Part shown: positions 33,946 to 41,936 of the stretch, in pieces
How positions within the stretch are numbered: position 1 is the first letter of the stretch
Layout of the letters: the number at the start of each line of letters is the position of its first letter
From: Treponema sp.
GTDB lineage: Bacteria > Spirochaetota > Spirochaetia > Treponematales > Breznakiellaceae
Assembly (NCBI GenBank): GCA_031286205.1
Contig: JAITUR010000050.1
Coordinates: forward strand, 1-44,195
DNA length: 44,195 nt
Direction of reading: 5' to 3'
Notes under the pieces: generated by a model
Database searches by the model: none
Seen by the model: only the letters and a program-made list of their open reading frames with translations
Told to the model about the DNA's origin: nothing
Position numbers and translations under genes: made by a program

Positions 33946-33977
33946 AGTTGTTCTGAAACTGAAGTTTCCGAACAACT
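33946..33977. repeat. Hairpin D: compound inverted repeat
   Basis: AGTTGTTC (33946-33953) pairs with GAACAACT (33970-33977). After one mismatch, an inner GAAAC/GTTTC stem closes a TGAA loop. It lies three bases from the stop of the minus-strand lipoprotein gene. Confidence 0.75.
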
Positions 33978-33980
33978 CTA

Positions 33981-35480
33981 TTATTCAAGATTCAATGTAA
34001 ACAGGAAGCTTTGATCTTCTCCGCTGACATCTTCTGTTGCGTTTACAGAAATTATATATTCAAATCCTTTAATAAAACTATTTGCCGCAACCCCGCCTGT
34101 TGTTAATACATTAAGGGTATCTCCAGATACTGTTACAAGAGTCCCGGCGACAGTATAAGACCACTCAATAGAAGAATAATCTGTGTCATTAATAATGGAT
34201 AATACTGCTGTGTCAACTGTGTTTGCAATTGTAATTCTGCTGTTTTTTGCAACATTGGCTGTTGTTGCATCAAGGGTTGATTCTACTTTTATTGCTTTTC
34301 CGCCAAGCGAACCTTCGTCGAACAAGAATCCGGGTGATTCATATTCTCCGTCTTTTATCCATCTTGCATAAACCGTTATGTTTCCCCAAACTTGAGTGCC
34401 GGCAGCGCCGCCTGTAAATTCAGTACCCCAATCAACCGGATTGGCAGGATCATAACCGGCTGCAGGAATTCCGCCGTTAACCGAGTCGTCAATAGTCCAC
34501 CAGCCGTCAAAAGTAAAACCTTCGGGAGGGGTGCGTAAATTATAGGTTTGATATTTTACATACTCACTCGGCATATTTCCTGAAGCTACAGTACCGCCAA
34601 GAGAAGTATAAGTTACAAGATCTGCCGTGCTAGGAGTACCATCCAGATATTTAAATGTTACTTTCTGGGGACCAAAGGAAGCATCTGTAAAGGTAAATGC
34701 AAACTTACTTTCCAGGCTTAAATAAACCCAAAGAGCCTGAGAAAATGTAATGCTTGCCGAGCTGACTTCGTCTTTATTAGCTACCCAATTAGAATCGGTA
34801 ATTGTTATTGTAAATTCTACATTATAGTAATCTGCATCTAGGTCAGTAGCACCGGTTGCTATACCGGCAGCAAAGGAGTTTAGAGGATCATTATCATCGT
34901 GGAGATCTACAGTTATTGGACCAGCACCGCCTGTTATAACCATTTCAGCTTCAAAATCATCGGCTGTAATGCCGGAGAAGTCTAAAATCCAGGAATAAGA
35001 TCCTTCGCCCGCTTCGGAGCCGGGGCTGTATGCGCTTAATGTAATCTGGGTATTTGTAGATGCGCCTTCATCTATAACAATCTCTTCTTCTCCCATAGCT
35101 ACAGGTAAAAGTTGACCATCAGCAACTTCATCCAGATATGCAATTACTTCTAAATCATAAGTACCCGGTACTAAAGGAATAGGATCGCCTACATCGGCTC
35201 TATCGACTTTAACCACTACCAGATTAGTATCGTAACCTGCATATACTGCATAACCATCGGTTGCGGTAAATGTCAGCTTGTATGATAAAATATTGCCGTC
35301 TACTTCGTTTGCATCCGGCAGTATGGTTCTTGCTAAATTTGTGCCGCCTATGCTTATTTTGGCATATCCATAACCTGATTCCGGCACGGGTGTTTCAGGA
35401 CAAGCTGTTATGCCCAGCGAAATTGCCAGTAAAACTGCCAATACGGTAAATACCTTAAAATTCTTTTTCTTCATCATCAT
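33981..35480 (-). CDS. Lipoprotein with InlB-B-like repeat, paralogue 1
   Basis: The 499-residue product has a lipoprotein signal (GITACPE) and an N-terminal block shared with its neighbour (SGYGYAKISIGG, then RTILP, SYKLTFTATDGYAV, IPLVPGTYDLEVIAY). A beta-rich middle follows, then an InlB-B-type repeat (about 290-380; VTFKYLDGTP to ITVYARW) and a C-terminal domain ending in SFLFTLNLE. AAGGAG precedes three consecutive ATGs, so the start is uncertain by one or two codons. It is probably a surface lipoprotein; the role is unknown. Confidence 0.85.
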   Translation of the reverse strand: MMMKKKNFKVFTVLAVLLAISLGITACPETPVPESGYGYAKISIGGTNLARTILPDANEVDGNILSYKLTFTATDGYAVYAGYDTNLVVVKVDRADVGDPIPLVPGTYDLEVIAYLDEVADGQLLPVAMGEEEIVIDEGASTNTQITLSAYSPGSEAGEGSYSWILDFSGITADDFEAEMVITGGAGPITVDLHDDNDPLNSFAAGIATGATDLDADYYNVEFTITITDSNWVANKDEVSSASITFSQALWVYLSLESKFAFTFTDASFGPQKVTFKYLDGTPSTADLVTYTSLGGTVASGNMPSEYVKYQTYNLRTPPEGFTFDGWWTIDDSVNGGIPAAGYDPANPVDWGTEFTGGAAGTQVWGNITVYARWIKDGEYESPGFLFDEGSLGGKAIKVESTLDATTANVAKNSRITIANTVDTAVLSIINDTDYSSIEWSYTVAGTLVTVSGDTLNVLTTGGVAANSFIKGFEYIISVNATEDVSGEDQSFLFTLNLE

Positions 35481-35502
35481 AATCCTTCTCCTTAAAATAT
35501 AA

Positions 35503-37068
35503 TTACGGTAAATCTTTAAGATCTAATATAAACCAGAAACTCTGCAACGCATCGTCATAATCAGGATCTGTTGCCTTTATAACTACTATGTGTTCAAATC
35601 CTTTAATAAATGGCTTGTTGTCGGGTTGAACTCCGCCGGAGTTTATAATAACAAGTGTTTCGTTATCCGAACCTGTAATGTATTGTCCGGTTATAAGCTC
35701 GTTATTGTATATCCATTCAACATTTTCCAATTTATCGATATTGGTAATGGTTAACTCTGCTTCGTCTGTACTATCAATTGTAATTGTGTCGCCGTTATAT
35801 ATTGCAGTGGAAACACCGTCAATTGATAAAGCTAATTTAATTAAATTGCCGCCAAGAGGTGCAACTTCAAAATTATGTGCGGATTCCCCGTCTTTTACCC
35901 ATCTTGCGTAAACTGTTATGTTTCCTAAAACACCGGTGGTATTTGTAAACAAGTTGCCCCACTCCGGATGATCCTCTAAATCAGGATTATAAGGATCGTC
36001 TATTGGGTTGCCGGGAAGACCGCCTCCATAAGGCCTTCCGTCCTTTGTCCACCAGCCGGCAAAATAATATCTTGCAGGAGGAGTGCCAAATGTATCGTTA
36101 GTAACATCTTTGGTATAACCGCTTGGTAAACTTACAGAACCGCCAAGAACGGCGTGGGCTTGAGTATCGGGTGTAGGATCTTCCAGATATTTAAATGTTA
36201 CTGTCTGCGGACCAAAAGATTCGTCGGTAAAATCAAATTCAAATTCGCTGTCTAAGTATTGATAAATCCAAAGTGCCTGAGAGAAAATAAATTTGCCGTT
36301 GTCAAAAGGGTCCTCCATATTTGCATTAACCCAAGCGCCGCTATTTTTGGATATCCAGGAAAGATCGTCAACTTCCAATGTAAATGTTACATTGTAATAT
36401 CCGGCGGCAAGATTTGAAGTACCGGTTGATACTTCGTCTGTATTATCAAAAGTATTATCCCAATCGGTATCGCTGTCGGTTTCCAGAAGATCTATATCTT
36501 GCAGCAGAGTAGACATGGCATCATCCAGGGCTATTTCCATTTTTACTGTATAATCAGATGCGGTAATACCGGAGAAATCGATTTTCCATGAAAATGTTCC
36601 GCCATTTGTTGTGCTGCCGGGGCTGTATACTTCTAATCTGATTGTTGTAGTTGTAGTGCCGCCTTCGTTAATGGTTATTGATACCGGATCCGGTGTTTCT
36701 GCTACAGATTGATTCTGCCCGTCTGAAACAGAATCCATAAAAGCAATTACTTGCAGATTGTAGGTTCCCGGAACCAGAGGAATGGGGCTGCCCAGATTAT
36801 CTTTATTGATATTTATTGTTTCGTTATAACCGACTTGCTGTGCATATCCGCCTGTTGCAGTAAATGTAAACCTGTATGAATTAAAAATATCAAGCAAATC
36901 AGTTCCGTCAGGAGGAAGGATAGTTCTTAAATTTACCCTTCCTACGCTTACAACGGCATATCCATAACCCGTATTTGCTGGTTTTGATTCGGGGGGACAG
37001 CTTGTAAGAATAAACATAACTGTTAAAGAAGCTAACAGCGCAAAGACCAGTTTTTTATAAATCTTCAT
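35503..37068 (-). CDS. Lipoprotein with InlB-B-like repeat, paralogue 2
   Basis: The 521-residue product shares its architecture with the downstream gene: lipobox LTSCPPE, then SGYGYA-type opening (TGYGYAVVSVGRVNLRTILP), RFTFTATGGYAQQ, IPLVPGTYNLQVIAF, a middle region with SWKIDFSGITASDY, an InlB-B repeat (GPQTVTFKYLEDP to NITVYARW) and a C-terminal tail ending SFWFILDLK. The shared block order shows a tandem duplication followed by divergence. A GGGAG site precedes the ATG. It is 22 bases upstream of paralogue 1, so they are co-transcribed. Confidence 0.85.
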   Translation of the reverse strand: MKIYKKLVFALLASLTVMFILTSCPPESKPANTGYGYAVVSVGRVNLRTILPPDGTDLLDIFNSYRFTFTATGGYAQQVGYNETININKDNLGSPIPLVPGTYNLQVIAFMDSVSDGQNQSVAETPDPVSITINEGGTTTTTIRLEVYSPGSTTNGGTFSWKIDFSGITASDYTVKMEIALDDAMSTLLQDIDLLETDSDTDWDNTFDNTDEVSTGTSNLAAGYYNVTFTLEVDDLSWISKNSGAWVNANMEDPFDNGKFIFSQALWIYQYLDSEFEFDFTDESFGPQTVTFKYLEDPTPDTQAHAVLGGSVSLPSGYTKDVTNDTFGTPPARYYFAGWWTKDGRPYGGGLPGNPIDDPYNPDLEDHPEWGNLFTNTTGVLGNITVYARWVKDGESAHNFEVAPLGGNLIKLALSIDGVSTAIYNGDTITIDSTDEAELTITNIDKLENVEWIYNNELITGQYITGSDNETLVIINSGGVQPDNKPFIKGFEHIVVIKATDPDYDDALQSFWFILDLKDLP

Positions 37069-37114
37069 TAATGTACTCCCTTTTCTTTGTATTATTTTAA
37101 CATAATACGGTTTA

Positions 37115-37570
37115 TTAATCAGTTACCTCTATCGTAAAGAAGGTGCTATGAAGAAGCCCGTCTATTTCCAGAATTGTCTCTAAATTGATTAAATAAGCCC
37201 CTTTTATCTCGAACATATTGTGTAAAGATGTATCAAGGGTATCGCCCGAGTCCAGTAGAATTGAATTCCATAACCATGTTATTGAAGAGAAAATGTCGCT
37301 ATTTGTAACTTTTATGGAATTTGAGCTGCCAAGCGGGATTGTAACAATTTCTCCTTTTTTTAACGGGCTTCCATCGTCCAATTCAAGTTCCGGTACCCCT
37401 AGCCCATTATCGGTATCGGAGTCATTATTGTTGTTTTCGTTGACTTTTTGGACTTTTTCGTCCGATAAAAATCCTTGGATATCAGTTGGACTTGGACAAG
37501 AGGTAAATGTAAGTGCAATTAATGTTAAAAAAGCACTAAATAGTAAATAAAGAAGAGTTTTTCTTACCAT
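37115..37570 (-). CDS. Small lipoprotein, related to the C-terminal domain of the paralogues
   Basis: I place the start at the ATG at 37570 (MVRKTLLYLLFSAFLTLIALTFTSC), giving 151 residues with a lipobox FTSC. An upstream in-frame codon would add a non-signal-like leader that runs through the promoter. After a short Asn/Asp-rich linker the mature part (about 65-150) resembles the C-terminal domain of the two larger lipoproteins (VTNSDIFSSITWLWNSILL, FEIKGAYLINLETIL, FFTIEVTD). It may be an assembly partner or a remnant of the same family. TATATT lies seven bases before the ATG and no ribosome site is visible, so it looks leaderless. Confidence 0.75.
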   Translation of the reverse strand: MVRKTLLYLLFSAFLTLIALTFTSCPSPTDIQGFLSDEKVQKVNENNNNDSDTDNGLGVPELELDDGSPLKKGEIVTIPLGSSNSIKVTNSDIFSSITWLWNSILLDSGDTLDTSLHNMFEIKGAYLINLETILEIDGLLHSTFFTIEVTD

Positions 37571-37577
37571 AATATAT

Positions 37578-37605
37578 AATATACTAAAATAGGCGAAAAA
37601 GTCAA
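37578..37605 (-). promoter_or_regulatory. Promoter of the small lipoprotein gene, probably leaderless
   Basis: On the minus strand TTGACT (37605-37600) and TATATT (37583-37578) are separated by 16 bases. Seven bases then precede the ATG at 37570. No ribosome site is seen. Confidence 0.5.
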
Positions 37606-37616
37606 TTAGGCTAAAC

Positions 37617-37645
37617 TTGAAAAAATCAGTTGACTGCATTATAGT
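37617..37645 (+). promoter_or_regulatory. Promoter of the exported protein at 37653, probably leaderless
   Basis: TTGAAA (37617-37622) and TATAGT (37640-37645) are separated by 17 bases, with seven bases to the GTG at 37653. The TTGAAA could be misread as an in-frame TTG start codon. Confidence 0.55.
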
Positions 37646-37652
37646 TAAATTA

Positions 37653-38726
37653 GTGAAAAAACTTGTAAATTTGATGCTAATATCGATGTTTTTCCTCGCT
37701 GCCCACAATTTATACGCCCAAATACCCAGCGAATCCCGGTTTTATGTCCTGCCAATAACAGGCTCCGGCACTAAACAGGATAAGGCCTTTTTATATGACA
37801 GAATTAACTATGAGGTTGCTTTTCAGAATTATTTGCTGGTTTGGGCAAGAAGAGAAAGCGATTATATCTTTAGGGGAACAATTCAATTTGTATCCGGCGA
37901 ATATCCGGAATATATTCTTAATATAAGGTTGATGAGCAGCCGTACAAATAAGGTACTTTCAGAAAAACAACTGATTTTTTATGATATAAACGACAGTGAC
38001 GATATTAGTCAGGGGATAACCCGGCTAATGACGGATTTCTTTTTGCAGGTACCGGATGAAACAGAGGCAGAAAGACCTCCGTCTCGTGTAGCTCAAAGAC
38101 CGCCATCCCAGGAACCGGAACCCGCTGTACCAAACAGGCGGCAAAGGGCGGAAAGACCGGAACAGGAGTCGACTTTTGTGGATCGATCCAACGAAAGACT
38201 GGCTTTTTCCGACGATTGGCGCGATAAACTGTTTTTCTTTGAGTACAGTCTAATATGGGCTCCCAGGGAATATGTAGAAAATGATTCTATAAATTATATA
38301 AATCTGGGGTTGAATTTTGCCCTGGAAATGCAATTTTTAAATTTTTTAGCCATAGAAGTAGGCGCGCAGTTTATCCAGGAAACATCGGGAGGGAACAAAA
38401 ACCGCGACCTTTTACTGGAATTTCCTGCGGCATTAAAAATTGTGTTAAAACCCGGAAAAGCTTTTATGTTCGAGATTTACGGAGGAGTATCTTTTAATTT
38501 TATTTCATTTATGAATGTGGTTACACCTTCCCGTTATTCAGTTTTTGGCGGATTGGAAATTTGCTTAAAAACCAATTCCGGTATATTTGTTATAGAACCC
38601 CGTTATGCTATGGATATAAATAATTCCAATCTGGGATCTGGTTTGGAGCATAAACGCAAGATGGTGCAGGTTGGCATAGGCTATAAAACAGGTCTTTTTA
38701 CCAAGCTTGTAAGAAAACAAGATTAA
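37653..38726 (+). CDS. Exported protein with Pro/Arg linker and C-terminal barrel-like domain
   Basis: The product (about 357 residues) starts at GTG 37653 and gives a clean signal peptide, MKKLVNLMLISMFFLAAHNLYA followed by QIPSES. An alpha/beta N-domain (about 25-135) precedes a Pro/Arg/Glu-rich linker (about 137-175, ERPPSRVAQRPPSQEPEP). The C-terminal domain (about 190-357) consists of alternating strands such as LGLNFALEMQFLNFLAIEVG and FEIYGGVSFNF, typical of a membrane barrel. The upstream TTG at 37617 was rejected because it falls on the -35 box. I do not recognise a family; a linker-tethered outer-membrane protein is inferred. Confidence 0.72.
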   Translation: MKKLVNLMLISMFFLAAHNLYAQIPSESRFYVLPITGSGTKQDKAFLYDRINYEVAFQNYLLVWARRESDYIFRGTIQFVSGEYPEYILNIRLMSSRTNKVLSEKQLIFYDINDSDDISQGITRLMTDFFLQVPDETEAERPPSRVAQRPPSQEPEPAVPNRRQRAERPEQESTFVDRSNERLAFSDDWRDKLFFFEYSLIWAPREYVENDSINYINLGLNFALEMQFLNFLAIEVGAQFIQETSGGNKNRDLLLEFPAALKIVLKPGKAFMFEIYGGVSFNFISFMNVVTPSRYSVFGGLEICLKTNSGIFVIEPRYAMDINNSNLGSGLEHKRKMVQVGIGYKTGLFTKLVRKQD

Positions 38727-38735
38727 TTGTAAAAT
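38707..38735 (+). promoter_or_regulatory. Promoter of the GyrA/ParC-type gene, probably leaderless
   Basis: TTGTAA (38707-38712) and TAAAAT (38730-38735) are separated by 17 bases. The -10 ends six bases before the ATG at 38742. No ribosome site is present. The -35 lies inside the previous coding region. Confidence 0.5.
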
Positions 38736-38741
38736 AAAGTA

Positions 38742-40661
38742 ATGGCATACATAAAAAATATTTTTGATCGTAATTTTCTTGAATATGCGTCTTATGTAAT
38801 AAAAGACCGCGCCATTCCCGATCTGGAAGACGGACTTAAACCTGTTCAAAGAAGAATTCTTCATTCGCTTTTTGAAATGGACGACGGAAAGTTCCACAAG
38901 GTAGCAAATGTTACCGGGCACTGCGCAAAGTATCATCCTCATGGCGAGCAGTCCATAAACCCCGCTCTTGTTGTGCTTGCAAACAAAGAATTGTTTATTG
39001 ACAGGCAGGGAAACTTTGGAAACCTTTATACAGGGGACGATGCTGCCGCTCCCCGTTATATCGAATGCCGCATAACACAGCTTGCCAAGGATATTTTTTA
39101 TAATCCCAAGTTAACCGAATGGGCGGGTTCTTACGACGGCCGTAATAAAGAGCCGGTTCTTTTTCCCGCAAAAATTCCTGTGGTAATTGTTTTGGGTGTA
39201 GAAGGAATCGCGGTAGGAATGTCCACAAAAATTTTACCGCATAATGTTATAGAAGTTATAGAAGCGGAAATTGCCTGTCTTAAAGGGCAAAAGTTCGAGC
39301 TGTATCCCGATTTTCCCACCGGCGGCTTTGTCGATGTCTCCGAGTATCGCGGCGGAAACGGCAAGGTATTGGTGCGCGCAAAATTGGATACGACAGACCC
39401 AAAACGAATCCTTATAACCGAGCTTCCTTTTGGTTCCACTACAGAAAGTATAATTAACAGTATAGATAACGCGGCAAAAGCCGGCAGGCTTAAAATACAG
39501 GGCATAAATGATTTTACAACCGACAAGGTAGAAATAGAAATTAAACTTGCCCGCGGTGTATATGCGCAGGAAACAATCGATGCTCTTTTTGCGTTTACCG
39601 AATGTGAACAGTCAATCTCTGTAAATCTTTTGGTAATTAAAAACGGTTATCCTACAATAATGACAGTAAACGAAATTATCCGTTACCACGCAAAACAAAT
39701 TGTAAAAATTCTTACAAAAGAATTGGAGCTGGAAAAGAAAGAACTTTTAGACAAACTGCACCTTCGTACTTTGGAGCGTATTTTTATAGAAGAACGAATT
39801 TACAAAGGTATAGAAAAAATGAAAACCGCCAAGGGTGTTCAGGATGCGGTAATTGGCGGGTTTAAGCCTTTCTTAAAAGAAGTTGGCGCAAGAAAAATTA
39901 CGGAAGACGATGTAGACCACCTCTTGCGAATTCCAATCCGCAGAATTTCGTTATACGACATAAACAAGGCAAAAGACGAGATGGAGCAGATAAAGGCAAG
40001 AATAAAGGAAATAAACGCTCATCTTAAAAATATTACGGCGTATTCTGTATCGTTCTTAAAAAGTATTATTGCAAAAATAAAAGCTAACCCGGAAATTGGA
40101 GGGGGAGCGCGCAAATCTGTTGTCGGCTCTTTTGACAAAGTTGTTGCAAAAGAAGTTGTCCGCCGCGATGTGGAATTAAAATACGATGCAAAATCCGGCT
40201 ATCTTGGCACTAATGTAAGCGGTTCTAAAGTTTGCGAAGTATCCCCATTCGACCGCATATTGGTAGTCCGAAAAAACGGAATGTTTACAGTAATGGATTT
40301 ACCGGAAAAAACATTTGCGGGCGCGGATGCCTGGTGGATAGGGGTAGCGGACAAGGATATTCTTGCAAAAACAATATTTACAATTATTTACAAAGATAAA
40401 GAAAACGGCTTCCCCTGCATTAAACGATTTATTATCGAAGGCTGGATTATAAACAAGGACTATTTCCTTGTCCCGGATGGAGCGCAGATTCTTCATGTAG
40501 ATACAAGATCAAAGTTTACCTTTACCGTAAAATACAAACCAAAACCACGGCTTAAAGTATTGGAAGAAGGTTTTAAGGCGCAGGATTACAATGTTCGCGG
40601 GCTAAAAGCGGGCGGGATTCGGCTTGCTGCCAAAGAAGCGGACAGGGCGGCGGCAAAGTAG
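38742..40661 (+). CDS. Type IIA topoisomerase A subunit (GyrA/ParC-type), short C-terminus
   Basis: The 639-residue protein is the breakage-reunion subunit of a type IIA topoisomerase. It has ASYVIKDRAIPDLEDGLKPV, GHCAKYHPHGEQSI, the quinolone-region-like GNFGNLYTGDDAAAPRYIEC with the catalytic Tyr, and GIAVGMSTKILPHN. The usual six-bladed beta-pinwheel is much reduced: after the coiled-coil region (about 330-460) only about 180 residues remain, without a recognisable GyrA-box. This resembles the ParC/GyrA-2 type of Bacteroidetes and Chlamydiae. No B subunit lies nearby. The start is set by the promoter; no ribosome site is seen. Confidence 0.88.
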   Translation: MAYIKNIFDRNFLEYASYVIKDRAIPDLEDGLKPVQRRILHSLFEMDDGKFHKVANVTGHCAKYHPHGEQSINPALVVLANKELFIDRQGNFGNLYTGDDAAAPRYIECRITQLAKDIFYNPKLTEWAGSYDGRNKEPVLFPAKIPVVIVLGVEGIAVGMSTKILPHNVIEVIEAEIACLKGQKFELYPDFPTGGFVDVSEYRGGNGKVLVRAKLDTTDPKRILITELPFGSTTESIINSIDNAAKAGRLKIQGINDFTTDKVEIEIKLARGVYAQETIDALFAFTECEQSISVNLLVIKNGYPTIMTVNEIIRYHAKQIVKILTKELELEKKELLDKLHLRTLERIFIEERIYKGIEKMKTAKGVQDAVIGGFKPFLKEVGARKITEDDVDHLLRIPIRRISLYDINKAKDEMEQIKARIKEINAHLKNITAYSVSFLKSIIAKIKANPEIGGGARKSVVGSFDKVVAKEVVRRDVELKYDAKSGYLGTNVSGSKVCEVSPFDRILVVRKNGMFTVMDLPEKTFAGADAWWIGVADKDILAKTIFTIIYKDKENGFPCIKRFIIEGWIINKDYFLVPDGAQILHVDTRSKFTFTVKYKPKPRLKVLEEGFKAQDYNVRGLKAGGIRLAAKEADRAAAK

Positions 40662-40716
40662 ATTTGTTAAGGTGTGATCTTACTTGCGGGGGTAAAACGA
40701 GCGTTTTCTATAGGTC

Positions 40717-40760
40717 AGAGGTTTTAGAATCCACTGCCTAAATTCCAACTTCTAACCTCT
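40717..40760. repeat. Imperfect inverted repeat before the NlpC gene
   Basis: AGAGGTTTTAGAA (40717-40729) can pair with TTCTAACCTCT (40750-40760) with a two-base bulge. No T-run follows. It may end the topoisomerase transcript or be an operator for the next promoter. Confidence 0.45.
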
Positions 40761-40770
40761 AAACTGCCGA

Positions 40771-40776
40771 TATAAT
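40771..40776 (+). promoter_or_regulatory. -10 element of the NlpC/P60 gene, probably leaderless
   Basis: TATAAT ends five bases before the ATG at 40782; a second TATAAT overlaps it and abuts the ATG. The -35 is weak. No ribosome site is present. Confidence 0.45.
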
Positions 40777-40781
40777 ATAAT

Positions 40782-41936
40782 ATGAAGTTTTTTCTTTCCA
40801 TCAGCCTATTTTTCCTCGTCGCCGGTCTTATAGTTGCCGCGCCCCTGGAAAGCGGATACCCCCTTGCCCCAAGAGCATCAGCTTCGCCGGAAGAAAAGCA
40901 AAGGGCATATCTGGAAGCGCGAAACAGAGTAATAGCCGCGGCTTTATCTTACGAGAATACCCCCTACAGATACGGAGGGTTAACCGCCGCGGGACTGGAT
41001 TGCTCGGGGTTTATTTATCTTAGCTTTAAGGATGGAATAGGGGCTTCTGTGCCCCGTTCAACATCCGGACTTTATGCATGGGTAGAAAAAATACCTTTGG
41101 AAAAACTACAACCCGGCGATCTTATTTTTTTTAAAACAGACAGCACCGGTAATATTACCCATGTAGGACTTTATTTGGGAAATCGCCGTTTTATTCATGC
41201 AGCTTCTGTAGGACCAAGAACAGGGGTAATTATTAATACACTGGATGAAGGGAATTGGACACGCAATTATGCCGGCGCAGGACGAGCTTTTCCGGAAGCC
41301 GCACCCGGATTTTTTCCCGCGGAAGTTTCCGCATCAGGCAGAAACCGCTCCAATACCGCAGAAACAAAAACAAGAACAAATACAAGGACAAGTACAAATA
41401 ACTCAAACAGCGGAAGCTCAAGCGAGGGAAACCGTTTTTTAGCGGGAGTAGCGCTTGCGCCGACATGGAATGGGTTTTTAAAAGACGGAGACCCCTTGCG
41501 GGGGTTTACTTCGCAGTTACGCATTGCTTTGGATACTTCGATTTTTTACAAAAAGATGATTCTTGGTTTGGAAGCAAGACCGGAATATGACGGAGCGCTT
41601 GGGGTTTTTCGCCTGCCTTTTACATTGTCTTGGGGGTTAAGCGATAAGTTTAGAATCTTTGCAGGTCCTGTAATTAGTTTTGGCAATGCAGTTATTACCA
41701 CAGAAGACGGTGCAAGAAATTATTCCGGCGGGACAAGCTGGTTTGGAACAGCAGGCATAACAGCCGCTCCTTTTATTATAAAAACAGTAGTTGGGGATTT
41801 TTGCATTTATGCCGAAGCTGCCTGGCAGTCATATTTTAGCGACAATAATTCTTATAGTTTAAATGCGGATTTTTCTGCGGCTGTCCGATTATCTACCGGT
41901 ATAAGATGGACAAAACAAGTGTCTAATAAAAATTAA
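40782..41936 (+). CDS. NlpC/P60 peptidoglycan hydrolase fused to a barrel-like domain
   Basis: The 384-residue product has a signal peptide (about 1-20). The NlpC/P60 domain (about 45-175) carries Cys74 (LDCSGF), His127 (NITHVGLYLG) and His139 (FIHAAS). An Asn/Thr/Ser/Arg-rich linker follows (about 185-215), and the C-terminal 165 residues alternate strands with Gly and aromatic residues (for example KMILGLEARPEYDGALGVF and GDFCIYAEAAWQSYF), resembling an outer-membrane barrel. The hydrolase would cut peptide cross-links in the cell wall. The fusion is unusual. It overlaps the convergent HPt gene by four bases. Confidence 0.88.
   Translation: MKFFLSISLFFLVAGLIVAAPLESGYPLAPRASASPEEKQRAYLEARNRVIAAALSYENTPYRYGGLTAAGLDCSGFIYLSFKDGIGASVPRSTSGLYAWVEKIPLEKLQPGDLIFFKTDSTGNITHVGLYLGNRRFIHAASVGPRTGVIINTLDEGNWTRNYAGAGRAFPEAAPGFFPAEVSASGRNRSNTAETKTRTNTRTSTNNSNSGSSSEGNRFLAGVALAPTWNGFLKDGDPLRGFTSQLRIALDTSIFYKKMILGLEARPEYDGALGVFRLPFTLSWGLSDKFRIFAGPVISFGNAVITTEDGARNYSGGTSWFGTAGITAAPFIIKTVVGDFCIYAEAAWQSYFSDNNSYSLNADFSAAVRLSTGIRWTKQVSNKN

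Noticed and set aside
33825-33977. CRISPR array or transposon ends
   Set aside because: The palindromes differ in sequence and spacing and there is no direct repeat-spacer pattern, transposase or target duplication.
37617-37652. TTG at 37617 as start of the exported protein
   Set aside because: The TTG forms part of the -35 box TTGAAA, lacks a ribosome site and would lengthen the signal peptide abnormally; GTG 37653 is better.
37571-37708. N-terminal extension of the small lipoprotein to 37708
   Set aside because: It runs through the divergent promoters and the 5' end of the opposite gene and would put 46 extra residues before a normal lipoprotein signal.
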